Shown here piece after piece: positions 1-9,671 of a stretch of 64,000 bases of DNA; the stretch's first letter is position 1, and every line of letters starts with the position of its first letter. The DNA is taken from the NCBI RefSeq assembly GCF_013204845.1, contig NZ_JABMKY010000016.1, positions 124,001 through 188,000 of the forward strand, given 5' to 3'. A model generated the notes under the pieces. That model searched no databases. It had not been told where the DNA came from and worked only from the letters and a program-made list of their open reading frames with translations. The translations under genes were made by a program, and so were the position numbers. Origin of the DNA: Paenibacillus qinlingensis (GTDB lineage Bacteria; Bacillota; Bacilli; Paenibacillales; NBRC-103111).

Positions 1-1035
1 ATGAAAAGTTGAGATAGCGATATAGAGGCTCGGTAATGTAAGAGCCATAATAAATGCGAATAGCCGAAGTAATCGAATGAGTGAGGAATACAAGGATCGT
101 ATGTAGTAATCTTCACTAGATTGAAAAAACTCGATAAAGAGGCCGGGGCAGATCATAATGGATGGAGAACCACTGGTAAGAACAATGATTTTCCCATCAA
201 GAAGCGCCGCAACAGCCGTATCTGTACGTTCAGTATGTCGATATTGTGGAAAAGGGGAATACGTAGAATCCTCAATTAATTCTTCGATATAAGCGACTTC
301 CAAAATTTCTTCTTGTATAGCGGTACTAAAGCGTTTCTTAAATTCCATTAACGTTTGTGGGTTCACGGTCCCCGCTAAATAACCGACGGCGATTTCGGTC
401 CGTGTTTCTCCGCTTGCATTAAACTTTTCAATCTTGAAATTAGCACTTTTCAGACGGTTACGCAGTAACCCTAAATTGATTCTCAGACTTTCCACAGTAG
501 CTTCTTGCGGACCTCTAACTACGGGTTCATTCATGGGTTCACTAATTTGTCTTGATTCTAAAGCAAGCGCATTATAGCTCAGTGCCTTGTTCCATTGATC
601 AAAAAAAATGACAATTTGACCATGAAGGATGTTATGTTCTGCAACTGGCAATTGGTCAATAATCGTCATATTCCTAGAAGAGACGCCATGATTCTCAACG
701 AATGAGATTAACTTGTTAAGATCAACGGTTGCTGCTTCAAAGCCTGCTTCTTGAAAAACAATGTCTTGGAGAACATTTTTTAGAAATATCAATTCTTTAT
801 CATTAATAAGTGAATCGCAATACACAACAAGAGCTCCGTATTGCAATTCCGTGCCAAAAAATCTAGGCAGATAACAAATATCAGAACAATCCACGAGTTG
901 TTGCTCTATCCATTTTCTATTTTCCTCTAAGATTGGTGCCAGTGGAGATTCCACTGAAGAGGGGGGAGCACTAGTATGTGGTGCCTGAGTAGGTGCTGAT
1001 CTCCTACTCTTCCTGAACAACTTTTGTATATCCAT
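1..1035 (-). CDS. GerA-family spore germination protein (5' part, runs off window)
   Basis: The reading frame is open from an ATG at 1035 to the window edge (345 codons seen). The start is preceded by GAAGGAT. The product matches the large soluble N-terminal domain of GerAA/GerBA/GerKA germinant-receptor A subunits. Recognisable family stretches are VRGPQEATVESLRINLGLLR, IEELIEDSTYSPFPQ, TERTD and a hydrophobic end (FAFIMALTLPSLYIAIS) that begins the first membrane helix. The unseen remainder should hold the other membrane helices. A subunits sit in the spore inner membrane and, with B and C subunits, sense germinants. Partner genes would lie to the left of the window. Divergent from the oxalate decarboxylase gene, with about 200 bp between them. 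Confidence 0.9.
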   Translation of the reverse strand, partial: MDIQKLFRKSRRSAPTQAPHTSAPPSSVESPLAPILEENRKWIEQQLVDCSDICYLPRFFGTELQYGALVVYCDSLINDKELIFLKNVLQDIVFQEAGFEAATVDLNKLISFVENHGVSSRNMTIIDQLPVAEHNILHGQIVIFFDQWNKALSYNALALESRQISEPMNEPVVRGPQEATVESLRINLGLLRNRLKSANFKIEKFNASGETRTEIAVGYLAGTVNPQTLMEFKKRFSTAIQEEILEVAYIEELIEDSTYSPFPQYRHTERTDTAVAALLDGKIIVLTSGSPSIMICPGLFIEFFQSSEDYYIRSLYSSLIRLLRLFAFIMALTLPSLYIAISTFH

Positions 1036-1239
1036 AGAAATTATCCTTCTATAATTTGTTAGTTGCGCAGGTTTATTATTCCAATTTGCAGGGGAAATAT
1101 GTGACTTGCTTGCCGAATAATTTAAATCCCTTAATGAAGAACTTTCGTTGATTCTCAAGTAATGAACGCTGTAATCCTCTCATATATCAATTAGGATGAG
1201 ATACATCGTATTTCACCTTAATGGAGAGGAGACGACCAC

Positions 1240-2430
1240 ATGGATACTTCGAACAGGAATCAGGGTGTGTATGGCAATGTGCCACAGCCAATCCGACCGG
1301 ATGGCGCTGGCGGGATGGATACCGGTCCTCGAGATATTATGAGGGATATGGAAAACCCGAATATGCTAGTTCCGCCCATAACAGATTCTGGCTTGCTGCC
1401 AAATTTGAAGTTTTCATTTTCGGATACTTCGATGAAACTGAATTTTGGAGGTTGGTCAAGGGAAGTAACCGTCAGAGAGTTACCCATTGCGACCACGCTT
1501 GCGGGTGTTAATATGAGTTTGACGCCTGGTGGTGTTCGCGAAATGCATTGGCACCAACAAGCAGAATGGTCCTATATGATTCTGGGTTCAGCTAGAATCA
1601 CATCAATTGATCAAGAGGGGCGGAATTTTATCGCAGATGTGGGTCCAGGAGATCTTTGGTACTTCCCGCCTGGACTCCCGCACTCCATACAAGGGTTAGA
1701 GCATTGTGAATTCTTGCTTGTTTTTGATGATGGTAACTTTTCTGATTTGAACACGATATCCATCTCCGATTGGTTTTCACGAACACCGAAAGATGTGCTT
1801 TCCGCCAATTTTGGCGTTCCCATGAGTGCTTTTAACAACATTCCCAAAGAGCAAGTCTATATCTATCAAGACAAGGTTCCTGGTCCAATCGATAGCCAGA
1901 AGGTACAGTCCCCTTATGGGACCATTCCCCTCAGTTTTAAGCATCGATTGCTCGCGCAGCCCCCGATCAAAACGCCAGGCGGCAGCGTCAGAATTGTAGA
2001 TTCTACAAATTTTCCGATATCTAAGAATATAGCAGCTGCACTGGTTGAGATTGAACCTGGCGGAATGAGAGAGCTGCATTGGCATCCGAATAACGATGAA
2101 TGGCAGTACTACCTGACTGGACAGGGACGTATGACCGTTTTCGCTGGGGATGGTAATGCTCGTACGTTCGATTATCGAGCTGGTGATGTTGGTTATGTGC
2201 CATTTGCTTTGGGTCATTATGTGCAGAATACCGGTACACAATCCCTATGGTTTTTGGAAATGTTCAAGAGTGATCGGTTCGAGGATGTGTCGTTAAACCA
2301 ATGGATGGCGCTTACTCCACGTGATCTGGTTAGTACGAATTTGAACGTAGGTCCAGAAGTATTGAATGCGCTGCGCAAGGAAAAGTGGCCTGTCGTGAAG
2401 TATCCGGGATTCTCTTACTACCCGAAGTAG
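1240..2430 (+). CDS. oxdC: Bicupin oxalate decarboxylase family protein (OxdC/OxdD-like)
   Basis: 396 aa, close to the 385-392 aa of Bacillus OxdC/OxdD, which convert oxalate to formate and CO2 using Mn and O2. It has two cupin domains, each with a full Mn site: H103, H105, E109, H148 in the N-domain and H280, H282, E287, H326 in the C-domain. The substrate arginines (R100, R277) and E340 are also kept. The odd point is the active-site lid: where B. subtilis OxdC has SENST, this protein has SDLNT (168-172), so the proton-donor Glu is Asp. The start is fixed by GGAGAGGAG about 10 nt upstream. No signal peptide. Monocistronic, ends in a strong terminator. The symbol is family level; activity (decarboxylase or oxidase) is uncertain. 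Confidence 0.9.
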   Translation: MDTSNRNQGVYGNVPQPIRPDGAGGMDTGPRDIMRDMENPNMLVPPITDSGLLPNLKFSFSDTSMKLNFGGWSREVTVRELPIATTLAGVNMSLTPGGVREMHWHQQAEWSYMILGSARITSIDQEGRNFIADVGPGDLWYFPPGLPHSIQGLEHCEFLLVFDDGNFSDLNTISISDWFSRTPKDVLSANFGVPMSAFNNIPKEQVYIYQDKVPGPIDSQKVQSPYGTIPLSFKHRLLAQPPIKTPGGSVRIVDSTNFPISKNIAAALVEIEPGGMRELHWHPNNDEWQYYLTGQGRMTVFAGDGNARTFDYRAGDVGYVPFALGHYVQNTGTQSLWFLEMFKSDRFEDVSLNQWMALTPRDLVSTNLNVGPEVLNALRKEKWPVVKYPGFSYYPK

Positions 2431-2436
2431 GTAAGG

Positions 2437-2477
2437 AAAAGGCTATCTCCGTAGAATGTCTACGAAGATAGCCTTTT
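2437..2477 (+). terminator. Rho-independent terminator of the oxalate decarboxylase gene
   Basis: Near-perfect hairpin starting 7 nt after the stop codon: a 19-nt arm (AAAAGGCTATCTCCGTAGA) and its complement around an ATG loop, ending in TTTT. One mismatch in the stem. Confidence 0.85.
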
Positions 2478-2620
2478 CGCATGGCAGATGAGGGGACACC
2501 AGCTGTGCTAGACGCTTCCGCACGACCTGTGGGGAGAGCGCCTAGTACGAGCAAAGCAGCGGAAGAGAATCATGAACCATTTTTTGAAGGAAAGCATGGA
2601 TGAGGCCTCCTTTTGTGAGG

Positions 2621-3502
2621 CTAGCCTTTCAGTCCCGAGCTTGCAATTCCCTCTACGAACCATTTTTGACAAACAACCACGACGATGAGCAGAGGAACAA
2701 GCCCAGAAACGGAAGCTGCCATGGTGAGCACATAATTCGTACCAAACTCTTCAACATAACTCGTTAAGCCAAGAGGAATCGTGTACAATGCTTTCTCGCG
2801 AAGCATAATGAGCGGTGTTTCATATTCGTTCCAATGCCAAGTAAAAGAGAGAATTAAGAGCGTAACGAGTGCAGGTTTGATCAACGGCATACAAATTTGC
2901 CAGAAGGTTCGCCAGTAGCCCGATCCATCAACACGTCCTGCTTCCAGCAGTTCGTTCGGAAGGCTGATGAAGAACTGACGCATCAGGAAGGTGCCGAATA
3001 CGGTAAATAAACCTGGTAAAATAATGGAAGCATGTGTATTGATCAGCTGCAGCTGATCGAACAAGATGAAGCGAGGGACAAGCAAAACCTGGCCCGGAAT
3101 CATCATCGTTGATAAATAAAGCAGAAACAGGAAGTTGCGGCCTTTGAACCGTATTTTGGCAAAAGCGTAGCCAGCCATGGCACTCGTAAGTAAGTTGCCA
3201 GCGACAGTGATCCCCGTAATTTTAATTGAATTCCAATAAAATAAATAGAAAGGATCTGTGCCTGCCCAGACTTTCTTATAATTCTCAAAATGCCATGTAT
3301 TCGGTATCCAATCGATTGGATATTTGAATACTTCGCCATTAATTTTGAAAGAGGTCGATATCATCCATAAAAATGGCAGAATCATAACGATGGAGATCGC
3401 TCCCAAGATGAGTGTAAGGAGGATCTTAAGCCATAAGCTGCCCCTTCTCATGCTGGCAATGGCTGTTTTTCGCGTAGTTTGAGTAGATACGGTAGTTTCC
3501 AT
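2621..3502 (-). CDS. Carbohydrate ABC transporter permease (MalG/UgpE type)
   Basis: 293 aa integral membrane subunit of a binding-protein-dependent sugar importer. An N-terminal membrane helix lies at about 27-49, and the cytoplasmic EAA loop at about 188-210 (EAGRVDGSGYWRTFWQ...P) contacts the ATPase. I chose the ATG at 3502 because AAGGAG lies 8 nt upstream; a longer in-frame ORF to 3691 overlaps the upstream gene and is not needed. It follows the other permease by 19 bp and is the last gene of the transport operon. No ATPase gene is present locally, which is usual for this family: a shared MsmX-like ATPase elsewhere would energise it. The substrate cannot be read from sequence. Confidence 0.92.
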   Translation of the reverse strand: METTVSTQTTRKTAIASMRRGSLWLKILLTLILGAISIVMILPFLWMISTSFKINGEVFKYPIDWIPNTWHFENYKKVWAGTDPFYLFYWNSIKITGITVAGNLLTSAMAGYAFAKIRFKGRNFLFLLYLSTMMIPGQVLLVPRFILFDQLQLINTHASIILPGLFTVFGTFLMRQFFISLPNELLEAGRVDGSGYWRTFWQICMPLIKPALVTLLILSFTWHWNEYETPLIMLREKALYTIPLGLTSYVEEFGTNYVLTMAASVSGLVPLLIVVVVCQKWFVEGIASSGLKG

Positions 3503-3521
3503 AAGGGTTGCTCCTTTACAA

Positions 3522-4427
3522 TTAGAAGTGCTGCTGCCAACGTTTCTGGCTCTGCCATTGAATAATCGTGACGACGAAGATGATGGCGAATAGCACCCAA
3601 GAGACGGTAGCGGCATAGCCCATTTTGTAGAATCGGAATGCAAGTAAGTAAATGTGATAGGATAACACCATCGTCGAATCAATAGGACCACCTTGTGTCA
3701 TAATGTTGACAGGTCCGAATATTTGGAAGGAGCCGATAATAAGTGTAATGGCAACGAGAAAGGTGGTTGGCGTGAGCATCGGAATGGTGATTTGGAAAAA
3801 CTGGCGTATTTTCGAAGCCCCATCAATATCGGAAGCCTCGTACAAATCCTTGGAAATGCCTTGCAATCCGGCCAAGTAAATGACCATCGAGTACCCAATC
3901 GTTACCCACACCTGCATGATGATAATCGCAAAAAGGGCAGAATTCGGGCTCGACAACCAGCCTGGTGGATGATCAATGCCAACGGACTTGAGCACCTGGT
4001 TGATTGGACCATCGGAAGCACGGTACATAATGCTCCAAATGACGGATACAGCGACGAGCGAGCTGACATAGGGCAAGAAGATCAGTGTTCGCAGTGTTTG
4101 CTTGAAAAACACATACTTGTTCAGTATGACAGCAAACAGGAGTCCTATAATGATAGAGCCTGGAACGCTGACGAGAGTAAAGACCATATTATTTTTGAGC
4201 GCTTTCATGAATTTCGGATCACTGCCCAGCGCTTTAAAATTATCTAAGCCCACCCATTCAATCCCTGCAAAACCTTTGAGATATTCCCAATCCACGAATA
4301 CGAGGTACAGACTGAATAAGATCGGCAGCAATATAAAAATGAGGTACCCTGAGAAGTTGGGCAAAATGAACAGGTAGCCTGCAAGGTTTTCCCTGAATTT
4401 GGCGTTCTGCCAGAAATGTCGTTTCAT
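3522..4427 (-). CDS. Carbohydrate ABC transporter permease (MalF/UgpA type)
   Basis: 301 aa with about six membrane helices and an EAA loop (EASDIDGASKIRQFFQITIP). It pairs with the MalG-type permease 19 bp downstream to form the membrane channel of a sugar or oligosaccharide importer. The start at 4427 is followed by the basic MKRHFWQNAKFREN and then the first helix (LAGYLFILPNFSGYLIF), typical of this subfamily. It is separated from the upstream binding-protein gene by 157 bp containing a terminator-like hairpin, an arrangement that gives more binding protein than permease. Confidence 0.92.
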   Translation of the reverse strand: MKRHFWQNAKFRENLAGYLFILPNFSGYLIFILLPILFSLYLVFVDWEYLKGFAGIEWVGLDNFKALGSDPKFMKALKNNMVFTLVSVPGSIIIGLLFAVILNKYVFFKQTLRTLIFLPYVSSLVAVSVIWSIMYRASDGPINQVLKSVGIDHPPGWLSSPNSALFAIIIMQVWVTIGYSMVIYLAGLQGISKDLYEASDIDGASKIRQFFQITIPMLTPTTFLVAITLIIGSFQIFGPVNIMTQGGPIDSTMVLSYHIYLLAFRFYKMGYAATVSWVLFAIIFVVTIIQWQSQKRWQQHF

Positions 4428-4525
4428 TCGTAAGCCACCCTTTCAAATTCATGTGTTAACGTAACTTTACCAAGCAAATGAATGAATTCCCATAGCGTGA
4501 ACGTGATCTTTTCTGTAGTTTCATT

Positions 4526-4559
4526 GAAAAAACCTCCAGCAAGAATCTGCTAGAGGTTT
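4526..4559 (-). terminator. Intra-operon terminator between binding-protein and permease genes
   Basis: On the minus strand an 11-bp stem (AACCTCTAGCA / TGCTGGAGGTT, one G-U) with a 6-nt loop is followed by TTTTTT. It lies about 25 nt after the stop of the lipoprotein gene and about 100 nt before the permease start. Probably a leaky terminator that lowers permease expression relative to the binding protein. Confidence 0.75.
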
Positions 4560-4584
4560 CCGAATGACAGAGAAAGAATTTATC

Positions 4585-5958
4585 TTATTTTTTAGCGCCT
4601 TTAATCGTTGTATCCCCACGCGTTTTCATCGTTTCCAAAGCTTTGTCAAGCGGTTGAGCGCCAAGCAAATATTTCTCCATCTCATCTTTAAAGACAGCTC
4701 TTAGCTCAGTTGGAACAGGCACATTGTAGGATGTTGGGAATGTGTAGTTGCCAGCTAGCAGTGCTTTCAAGGATGCTTCGTCAATCAAATCCTTCGCATC
4801 ACCAATGAGGATAGAGGCGATTTTAGCAGGATCTGCCTTTTTGCTAGTTGGGATACGTCCACCTGGCACCATAGCCATATTACCTTCTTGTAAATACCAG
4901 GAGATGAATTTGAAAGCCGTTTCTTTATTTTTGCTGTTTTTATTAATCGACATGTAGTCGCCCATACCGCCGCCTGGATTAACATTGCTGCCTGCAGTAA
5001 ATTGCGGATAAGGAGCGAATGCAACTTTGAAATCATGCGGGAAGCTCTTGATGTCCTTGATATAGCGGATGATATAAATAGCGGAAGCAGACATTGCTGT
5101 TTTACCCGTCAGAAGCTCATTTTGCACCGTGATTTTACCAGCAACAGCTTCGGAATATTTCATCATGACGCCTTTGTCTTCCAAGCTCTTCTGCATTTCC
5201 AAGCCTTTCTTCATGGCTGGGCTATTGAAGTTGGATGTGCCATCAGCAGCGATCACCCAGTCTTGAGGTTTGGCTGTTTGTAGAACGGTATCACCAAACC
5301 AACTCAAAGCTGGATCTAGCATTGTACCCTTCATAGCACCTTTATTAAGCTTGGTGGCCATTGCACTGAAATCATCCCATGTCCATGCCGTAGGCAGCTT
5401 CTCGCCTGCTGCATCTAAGGCTTTCATATTGAAAAGGACAGCGCCTACATTCTTATTAGCTGGTAAATAATAATATTTACCGTCTGCGAACTTCTTGATA
5501 TTAGCCGCTCCGATAATACCCTCAACGTCAAAGCCGGCTTTGGCGATCAGGTCGTCCAATGGCTCTGCCATGCCAGCAGCTTGGCGTTTGGTCATATAGG
5601 CATCACCGTAGTTCATGTAAATATCAGGTGCATCTGTATTAGAGAGAAGGGCCGTTTCGAGTTTCAGGTTACCGGGATCATCATTCACATACCGTGTATA
5701 TTCGACCTTAATGGTAGGATTTGCTTTATTCCACGCATCGACGGCATCTTGTGGTCCGCTTTCTGGCGGAACACCTCCCCAGAATTTAAGGGTAACTGGT
5801 TTTTGTGCTTCAGGTGTAGGTGTAGCAGCTGCTACAGTGGCAGCAGGCGCGACGGACGCAGCTGCGGAAGGTGATGCCTCAGGTGTTTTGGAGCAGCCGG
5901 TTACGAGAACGCTTACAGCAAGAGCAATTGAAGCTCCCATGCCTAATACTTTTTTCAT
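4585..5958 (-). CDS. Extracellular sugar-binding lipoprotein of ABC importer
   Basis: 457 aa family-1 solute-binding protein. The N-terminus is a lipoprotein signal: MKKVLGMGAS, a hydrophobic core and the lipobox LVTGC with the lipidated Cys22. An Ala/Pro/Thr-rich linker (about 26-52) tethers the mature domain to the membrane. The body starts with PVTLKFWGGVPPESGPQDAV, typical of carbohydrate-binding members. I used the ATG at 5958, which precedes the signal peptide and has AAAGGGG upstream; a 20-codon upstream extension would bury the signal. First gene of the transport operon, downstream of its likely two-component regulators. Ligand unknown. Confidence 0.93.
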   Translation of the reverse strand: MKKVLGMGASIALAVSVLVTGCSKTPEASPSAAASVAPAATVAAATPTPEAQKPVTLKFWGGVPPESGPQDAVDAWNKANPTIKVEYTRYVNDDPGNLKLETALLSNTDAPDIYMNYGDAYMTKRQAAGMAEPLDDLIAKAGFDVEGIIGAANIKKFADGKYYYLPANKNVGAVLFNMKALDAAGEKLPTAWTWDDFSAMATKLNKGAMKGTMLDPALSWFGDTVLQTAKPQDWVIAADGTSNFNSPAMKKGLEMQKSLEDKGVMMKYSEAVAGKITVQNELLTGKTAMSASAIYIIRYIKDIKSFPHDFKVAFAPYPQFTAGSNVNPGGGMGDYMSINKNSKNKETAFKFISWYLQEGNMAMVPGGRIPTSKKADPAKIASILIGDAKDLIDEASLKALLAGNYTFPTSYNVPVPTELRAVFKDEMEKYLLGAQPLDKALETMKTRGDTTIKGAKK

Positions 5959-6047
5959 TTGTTCATCCCCTTTTCTTTTGGTAGTTAAATCGTAATGCAA
6001 ATGTTCCCAAAAAGACACGGAGTATTCTTTACGAAGTAAGCATTATT

Positions 6048-7649
6048 CTATGATGTTCGATGACCGAAGAAGAGCTTTCGAAATTCGGTAGGGTACATCC
6101 CTTCCATTTGTTTGAAGCTGCGGCTGAAATGGTTGGGATCGGCATACCCGATGAGCTCAGAAATTTCAAAAATTTTGTAATCCGGATTCTTGAGCAGCTC
6201 ACGGGCATTTTTCATTCGAACATTCGTCATATAATCGGTGATCGTTTTGCCTGTTTCTTTTTTGAACAAAATGCTCAAGTAATTCTCGGTATAACCAACG
6301 GTACTGGCTAAATCAGCAACTTTGAGGGGTAAATTATACTTCTCCATAATTTGACGGATCACCATTTGAATCTCTGGTCGGAGTTTCTCTTTCCCATGCT
6401 CACGTTTGTATGCTAGGAAGACGGGCAGCCATCCGATGAACCAAGTTGATAATACCTGTAACGTTTCAGCATTGCGAATAACATGGTACGGATACTGCTG
6501 CTCGTGCAGGGTAACGGAGTATATATCGCCGCCTTCCGCTTTCAAGCAGCGTGCAAAAATATGAAGCAGACGAAGCCACTGCTCTCGCAATAGGGCAGGG
6601 GGAATATTCTTATTGTGGCAAAGCTCCTCTGTCCAGGCTGTAATTTTCTCTCGTAAGCCGGTTTCGTCTCCTTCTTCGATACGTTTCATCCATTCTTCTT
6701 CCTGCCATGGCTCGGCTAGCGTGGGGGGTGAACCATGTAATTGATCATAGTAAACGATACAGGAGCCCCCGTAGTAGAATCGGTAGCTTAAGGCATGATC
6801 TGCTTTTTCATAGGCAAGATGCAGAGCAAATGTATCCTCATAAGAGGGAGACACGCCGATGGCCAGCGAAATTTTCAGGAAAACTTGTACGGCATTTTGC
6901 ATTTCGACCAACATATTCCCGTTAATTTGGCCTATAAGGATACAGAACTTTCCAACTGCCATTTCAACTAGCTCTCCATTGCCATACTTCTTGAGAATCT
7001 CATTGAGGACATTTTTCACCGTGTAGGTCAAAAGACGATCGCTTTGGAAACGGTTATTTTGCGTTAATTCCTCATAGGAATCGATCTGGATCACCGCTGC
7101 TGATAAGGGAGAAGTAAATAGCTCCAATTGGAATTCTCGCCATACTTGTTCGATTTCCCCACGGGAAACATGGCTTTGGAGGAGCTCGCGCAACCGCTTT
7201 TCTTTGACCTCGTTGCTATATTGATTCACCTTCTGCTCAAGCTGCGTTCTCGCATCCACGCCTTGTTTCTCCATTTGTAGTTGATCCTGGATTACCCGCA
7301 GCTTCTCCATCAGCTCAGAGGGATTGATTTCTAATTTCGTGACATATTCAATGGCACCTAGGCGTAGTGCCTGTTGGACATAGTTGAAGTCATTATGATT
7401 GGATAAAATGAGACATTTGATTGCCGGCCAGCGTTCACGGATTTGTTTTAATAATTCAAGTCCGTCCATCTCTGGCATACGAATATCCGTAAGTACGACG
7501 TCGCAAGCCTGCGATTCTAATATTTTCAAAGCTTCCAACCCATTAGCAGCTTCGCCTATGACCTGGAATTCTTCGTTATCTCTCGGAATGATCGTTTTTA
7601 AGCCAATGCGCACAAGAATTTCATCATCAACGATCAGAATTCTCAGCAT
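6048..7649 (-). CDS. YesN-type response regulator with AraC output domain
   Basis: 533 aa. The N-terminal receiver domain has acidic D9/D10, phospho-acceptor D55 (VVLTDIRMPEMDG) and a switch Lys near 105. A long middle region (about 130-420) is typical of YesN-like regulators. The C-terminal AraC/XylS domain (about 430-528) has two helix-turn-helix motifs (VADLASTVGYTENYLSILF; ISELIGYADPNHFSRSFK). It overlaps the end of the kinase gene by 23 bp, so the two are translationally coupled. By the usual logic of this family it should activate the sugar ABC operon just downstream in response to an extracellular sugar seen by the kinase. Confidence 0.93.
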   Translation of the reverse strand: MLRILIVDDEILVRIGLKTIIPRDNEEFQVIGEAANGLEALKILESQACDVVLTDIRMPEMDGLELLKQIRERWPAIKCLILSNHNDFNYVQQALRLGAIEYVTKLEINPSELMEKLRVIQDQLQMEKQGVDARTQLEQKVNQYSNEVKEKRLRELLQSHVSRGEIEQVWREFQLELFTSPLSAAVIQIDSYEELTQNNRFQSDRLLTYTVKNVLNEILKKYGNGELVEMAVGKFCILIGQINGNMLVEMQNAVQVFLKISLAIGVSPSYEDTFALHLAYEKADHALSYRFYYGGSCIVYYDQLHGSPPTLAEPWQEEEWMKRIEEGDETGLREKITAWTEELCHNKNIPPALLREQWLRLLHIFARCLKAEGGDIYSVTLHEQQYPYHVIRNAETLQVLSTWFIGWLPVFLAYKREHGKEKLRPEIQMVIRQIMEKYNLPLKVADLASTVGYTENYLSILFKKETGKTITDYMTNVRMKNARELLKNPDYKIFEISELIGYADPNHFSRSFKQMEGMYPTEFRKLFFGHRTS

Positions 7650-9426
7650 CTGTATTCCTCCTTTTCAAAGGCAGTACCAGTAATAGTCGGACGCCTTCGC
7701 CCTCCACGCTTGAGATGTGCATGCCGTATTGCATGCCAAAGTGGAGCTTAATTCGTTCATTTACATTGCGTATACCGATGCCGCTGAACTTTGCGTGTGG
7801 CTGATTCAGGGAAGACTCGACTTGCCCAATCATTTCCATACTCATGCCTACGCCGTTATCCTGCATCACAATATGCAGATTCCCATTAACTTCTTCAGCT
7901 TGAAGTTCAATAAGAAGCGGGAACCGATTGCCATGAATAATGCTGTTCTCTACGGCAGGCTGCAGCGTGAATTTTAACACTTCGCAGTCAAGCAGCGCTT
8001 CCGGAATGTGATAAGTAAACGTGATCTGATCATGATATCGAATTTCCTGGAGAGAGAGGTAGACCTGTAAATAGTCCAGTTCTTCTTGCAATGTGACGAA
8101 TTCTTGTTCATTCCGCATGGTAAAATTCAGAAGTTTCCCCAGTTTGGTAATCATTTCACTGATATGATCAGCGCCAGAGAGCAGGGCCATCCATTTAATT
8201 GAATTGAGTGTATTGAGCAGAAAATGCGGATTAATTTGCGCTTGAAGCGCTTGAAACTGTGCTTTCTGCTTGCGCCGCTGTTCGTCATATAAATCGGAGA
8301 TGAGATCTTGCAGATGTAGCACCATGCGATTGAAGTAATTGCCCAGCATGGCAATCTCGTCTTCTCCTTTAATCGTAACCAGCGTATTAAATTCCCCTTT
8401 ACCCACCTTGGTCATGGATTTAGCCAATTGTTTGAAAGGGCTCGTTACACGAAGCATGAGAACAATGAATGCGATTGCAAATAAAAGGAACCAGGCGACA
8501 ACCCAGGTGATAGATTTATCTTTTTCCCGACTAAGCTGTGTGGCGAAATCCTTCTGATTCATGAATTGGACTAGCCGCCAACCCAACTGTGGAACGTAAG
8601 CGTCATTCATAAAATAGACATGGTCTTTGATTCTCACTTCTTGAATGCCATTTGCATTGGTACGAACGTTCTGAAGGGCATGATTCGCTAACAAATCTGC
8701 AGCTGCACGATCACCGATCAAGAGATTTTGGTTTTCATCGACGAGAACCGAGGTTATGCCTGATGCTTGTTGGTGCTGAATCTCGGCGTTCGGATAGAAG
8801 AAAACGGGGATCGGTACACTGATAAAAAAGACACCATAGTTACTCGTATATTCACCATTTATTTGTCTCGTCATGACGATCAGATCTTGCTTATTATTGG
8901 ATGAAGGAAGTGAATAGGGAACCGTCCAGTAGGGGAAACCATTGAGCTTGAGCGTTGGTTCATACCAGCTTTCCTTATAGAAAGATTGAACATTCGTTGG
9001 TGTAACGGCAGACCATGTGGTATGTGTAAACCCTCTATTGTCGTATAACCCAAGCTGTGTCGTACTATCAAGAAGGAGATCTTTGACGTTGGACATTTTC
9101 TTTTGGAGGCTCGTGAGCTTAATGAAGGAGAGGTAGTTATTCGACCAATCCGCAGGCTCTTTCAGGAATTTCTCCGTCTCTGGATCATTAATAATCAGAC
9201 TAGAGGCAGTGATCATACGAACGGCCATCTCGTTCATAGCTGTGGCTTTTTGGGATACAGCGGCTTGATTAGATTGATTGAGCTGAATTTGCACAATATC
9301 TTCAGAAGACTTATAGAATCGGTATAGAATGGTCACAACTGGAAGGATAATCAAGAAAAATAAGGAGATCAGAATCTTTCCGCGCAAAGTCTTAATTGGA
9401 CTGCGAAGTTTCATCATAGATGTCAC
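7627..9426 (-). CDS. YesM-type sensor histidine kinase
   Basis: 599 aa membrane kinase. TM1 is at about 17-35, an extracellular sensing region at about 36-305, TM2 at about 307-326, then HAMP (about 327-380). The His_kinase domain carries the phospho-acceptor H401 in QAQINPHFLLNTLNSIKWMA, and the ATPase domain has N and G boxes (AVENSIIHG, DNGVGM, GIGIRNVNERI). The start at 9426 is a GTG with AAGGG about 5 nt upstream; the first in-frame ATG (9417) is too far from that site. Cotranscribed and coupled with the YesN-type regulator. Such pairs sense sugars and control adjacent importers. Confidence 0.92.
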   Translation of the reverse strand: MTSMMKLRSPIKTLRGKILISLFFLIILPVVTILYRFYKSSEDIVQIQLNQSNQAAVSQKATAMNEMAVRMITASSLIINDPETEKFLKEPADWSNNYLSFIKLTSLQKKMSNVKDLLLDSTTQLGLYDNRGFTHTTWSAVTPTNVQSFYKESWYEPTLKLNGFPYWTVPYSLPSSNNKQDLIVMTRQINGEYTSNYGVFFISVPIPVFFYPNAEIQHQQASGITSVLVDENQNLLIGDRAAADLLANHALQNVRTNANGIQEVRIKDHVYFMNDAYVPQLGWRLVQFMNQKDFATQLSREKDKSITWVVAWFLLFAIAFIVLMLRVTSPFKQLAKSMTKVGKGEFNTLVTIKGEDEIAMLGNYFNRMVLHLQDLISDLYDEQRRKQKAQFQALQAQINPHFLLNTLNSIKWMALLSGADHISEMITKLGKLLNFTMRNEQEFVTLQEELDYLQVYLSLQEIRYHDQITFTYHIPEALLDCEVLKFTLQPAVENSIIHGNRFPLLIELQAEEVNGNLHIVMQDNGVGMSMEMIGQVESSLNQPHAKFSGIGIRNVNERIKLHFGMQYGMHISSVEGEGVRLLLVLPLKRRNTDAENSDR

Positions 9427-9630
9427 ACCATGCCCTTATCTTCTAGGATTAGGAATCACTTCTATCATACAACGATGACTCTTATCCTGCTAGAGAGAGT
9501 AGGGGGAAGCTTGGTATTTCAAAGAATATGCCGTATAAAACAAAGAATATGCAGGGTTCATGTTGGGGGATTGAAGCGGGATAGGGGAACTGGGAGATAG
9601 GAGAAGGCAGGAGGCAAAAGGTACATAGGT

Positions 9631-9663
9631 AAAAAAAGAGGCGTGAGATTCTCTCACCACCTC
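9631..9663 (-). terminator. Terminator of the VOC-family gene
   Basis: Minus-strand stem GAGGTGGTGAGA / TCTCACGCCTC with a small bulge and GAA loop, followed by seven T residues, 8 nt after the stop of the 9672-10085 gene. The rest of the 9427-9671 gap shows no supportable gene. Confidence 0.75.
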
Positions 9664-9671
9664 CCCTATAC

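Noticed and set aside
2480..2602. 40-codon plus-strand frame after oxalate decarboxylase
   Set aside because: Starts right after a terminator with no ribosome site.
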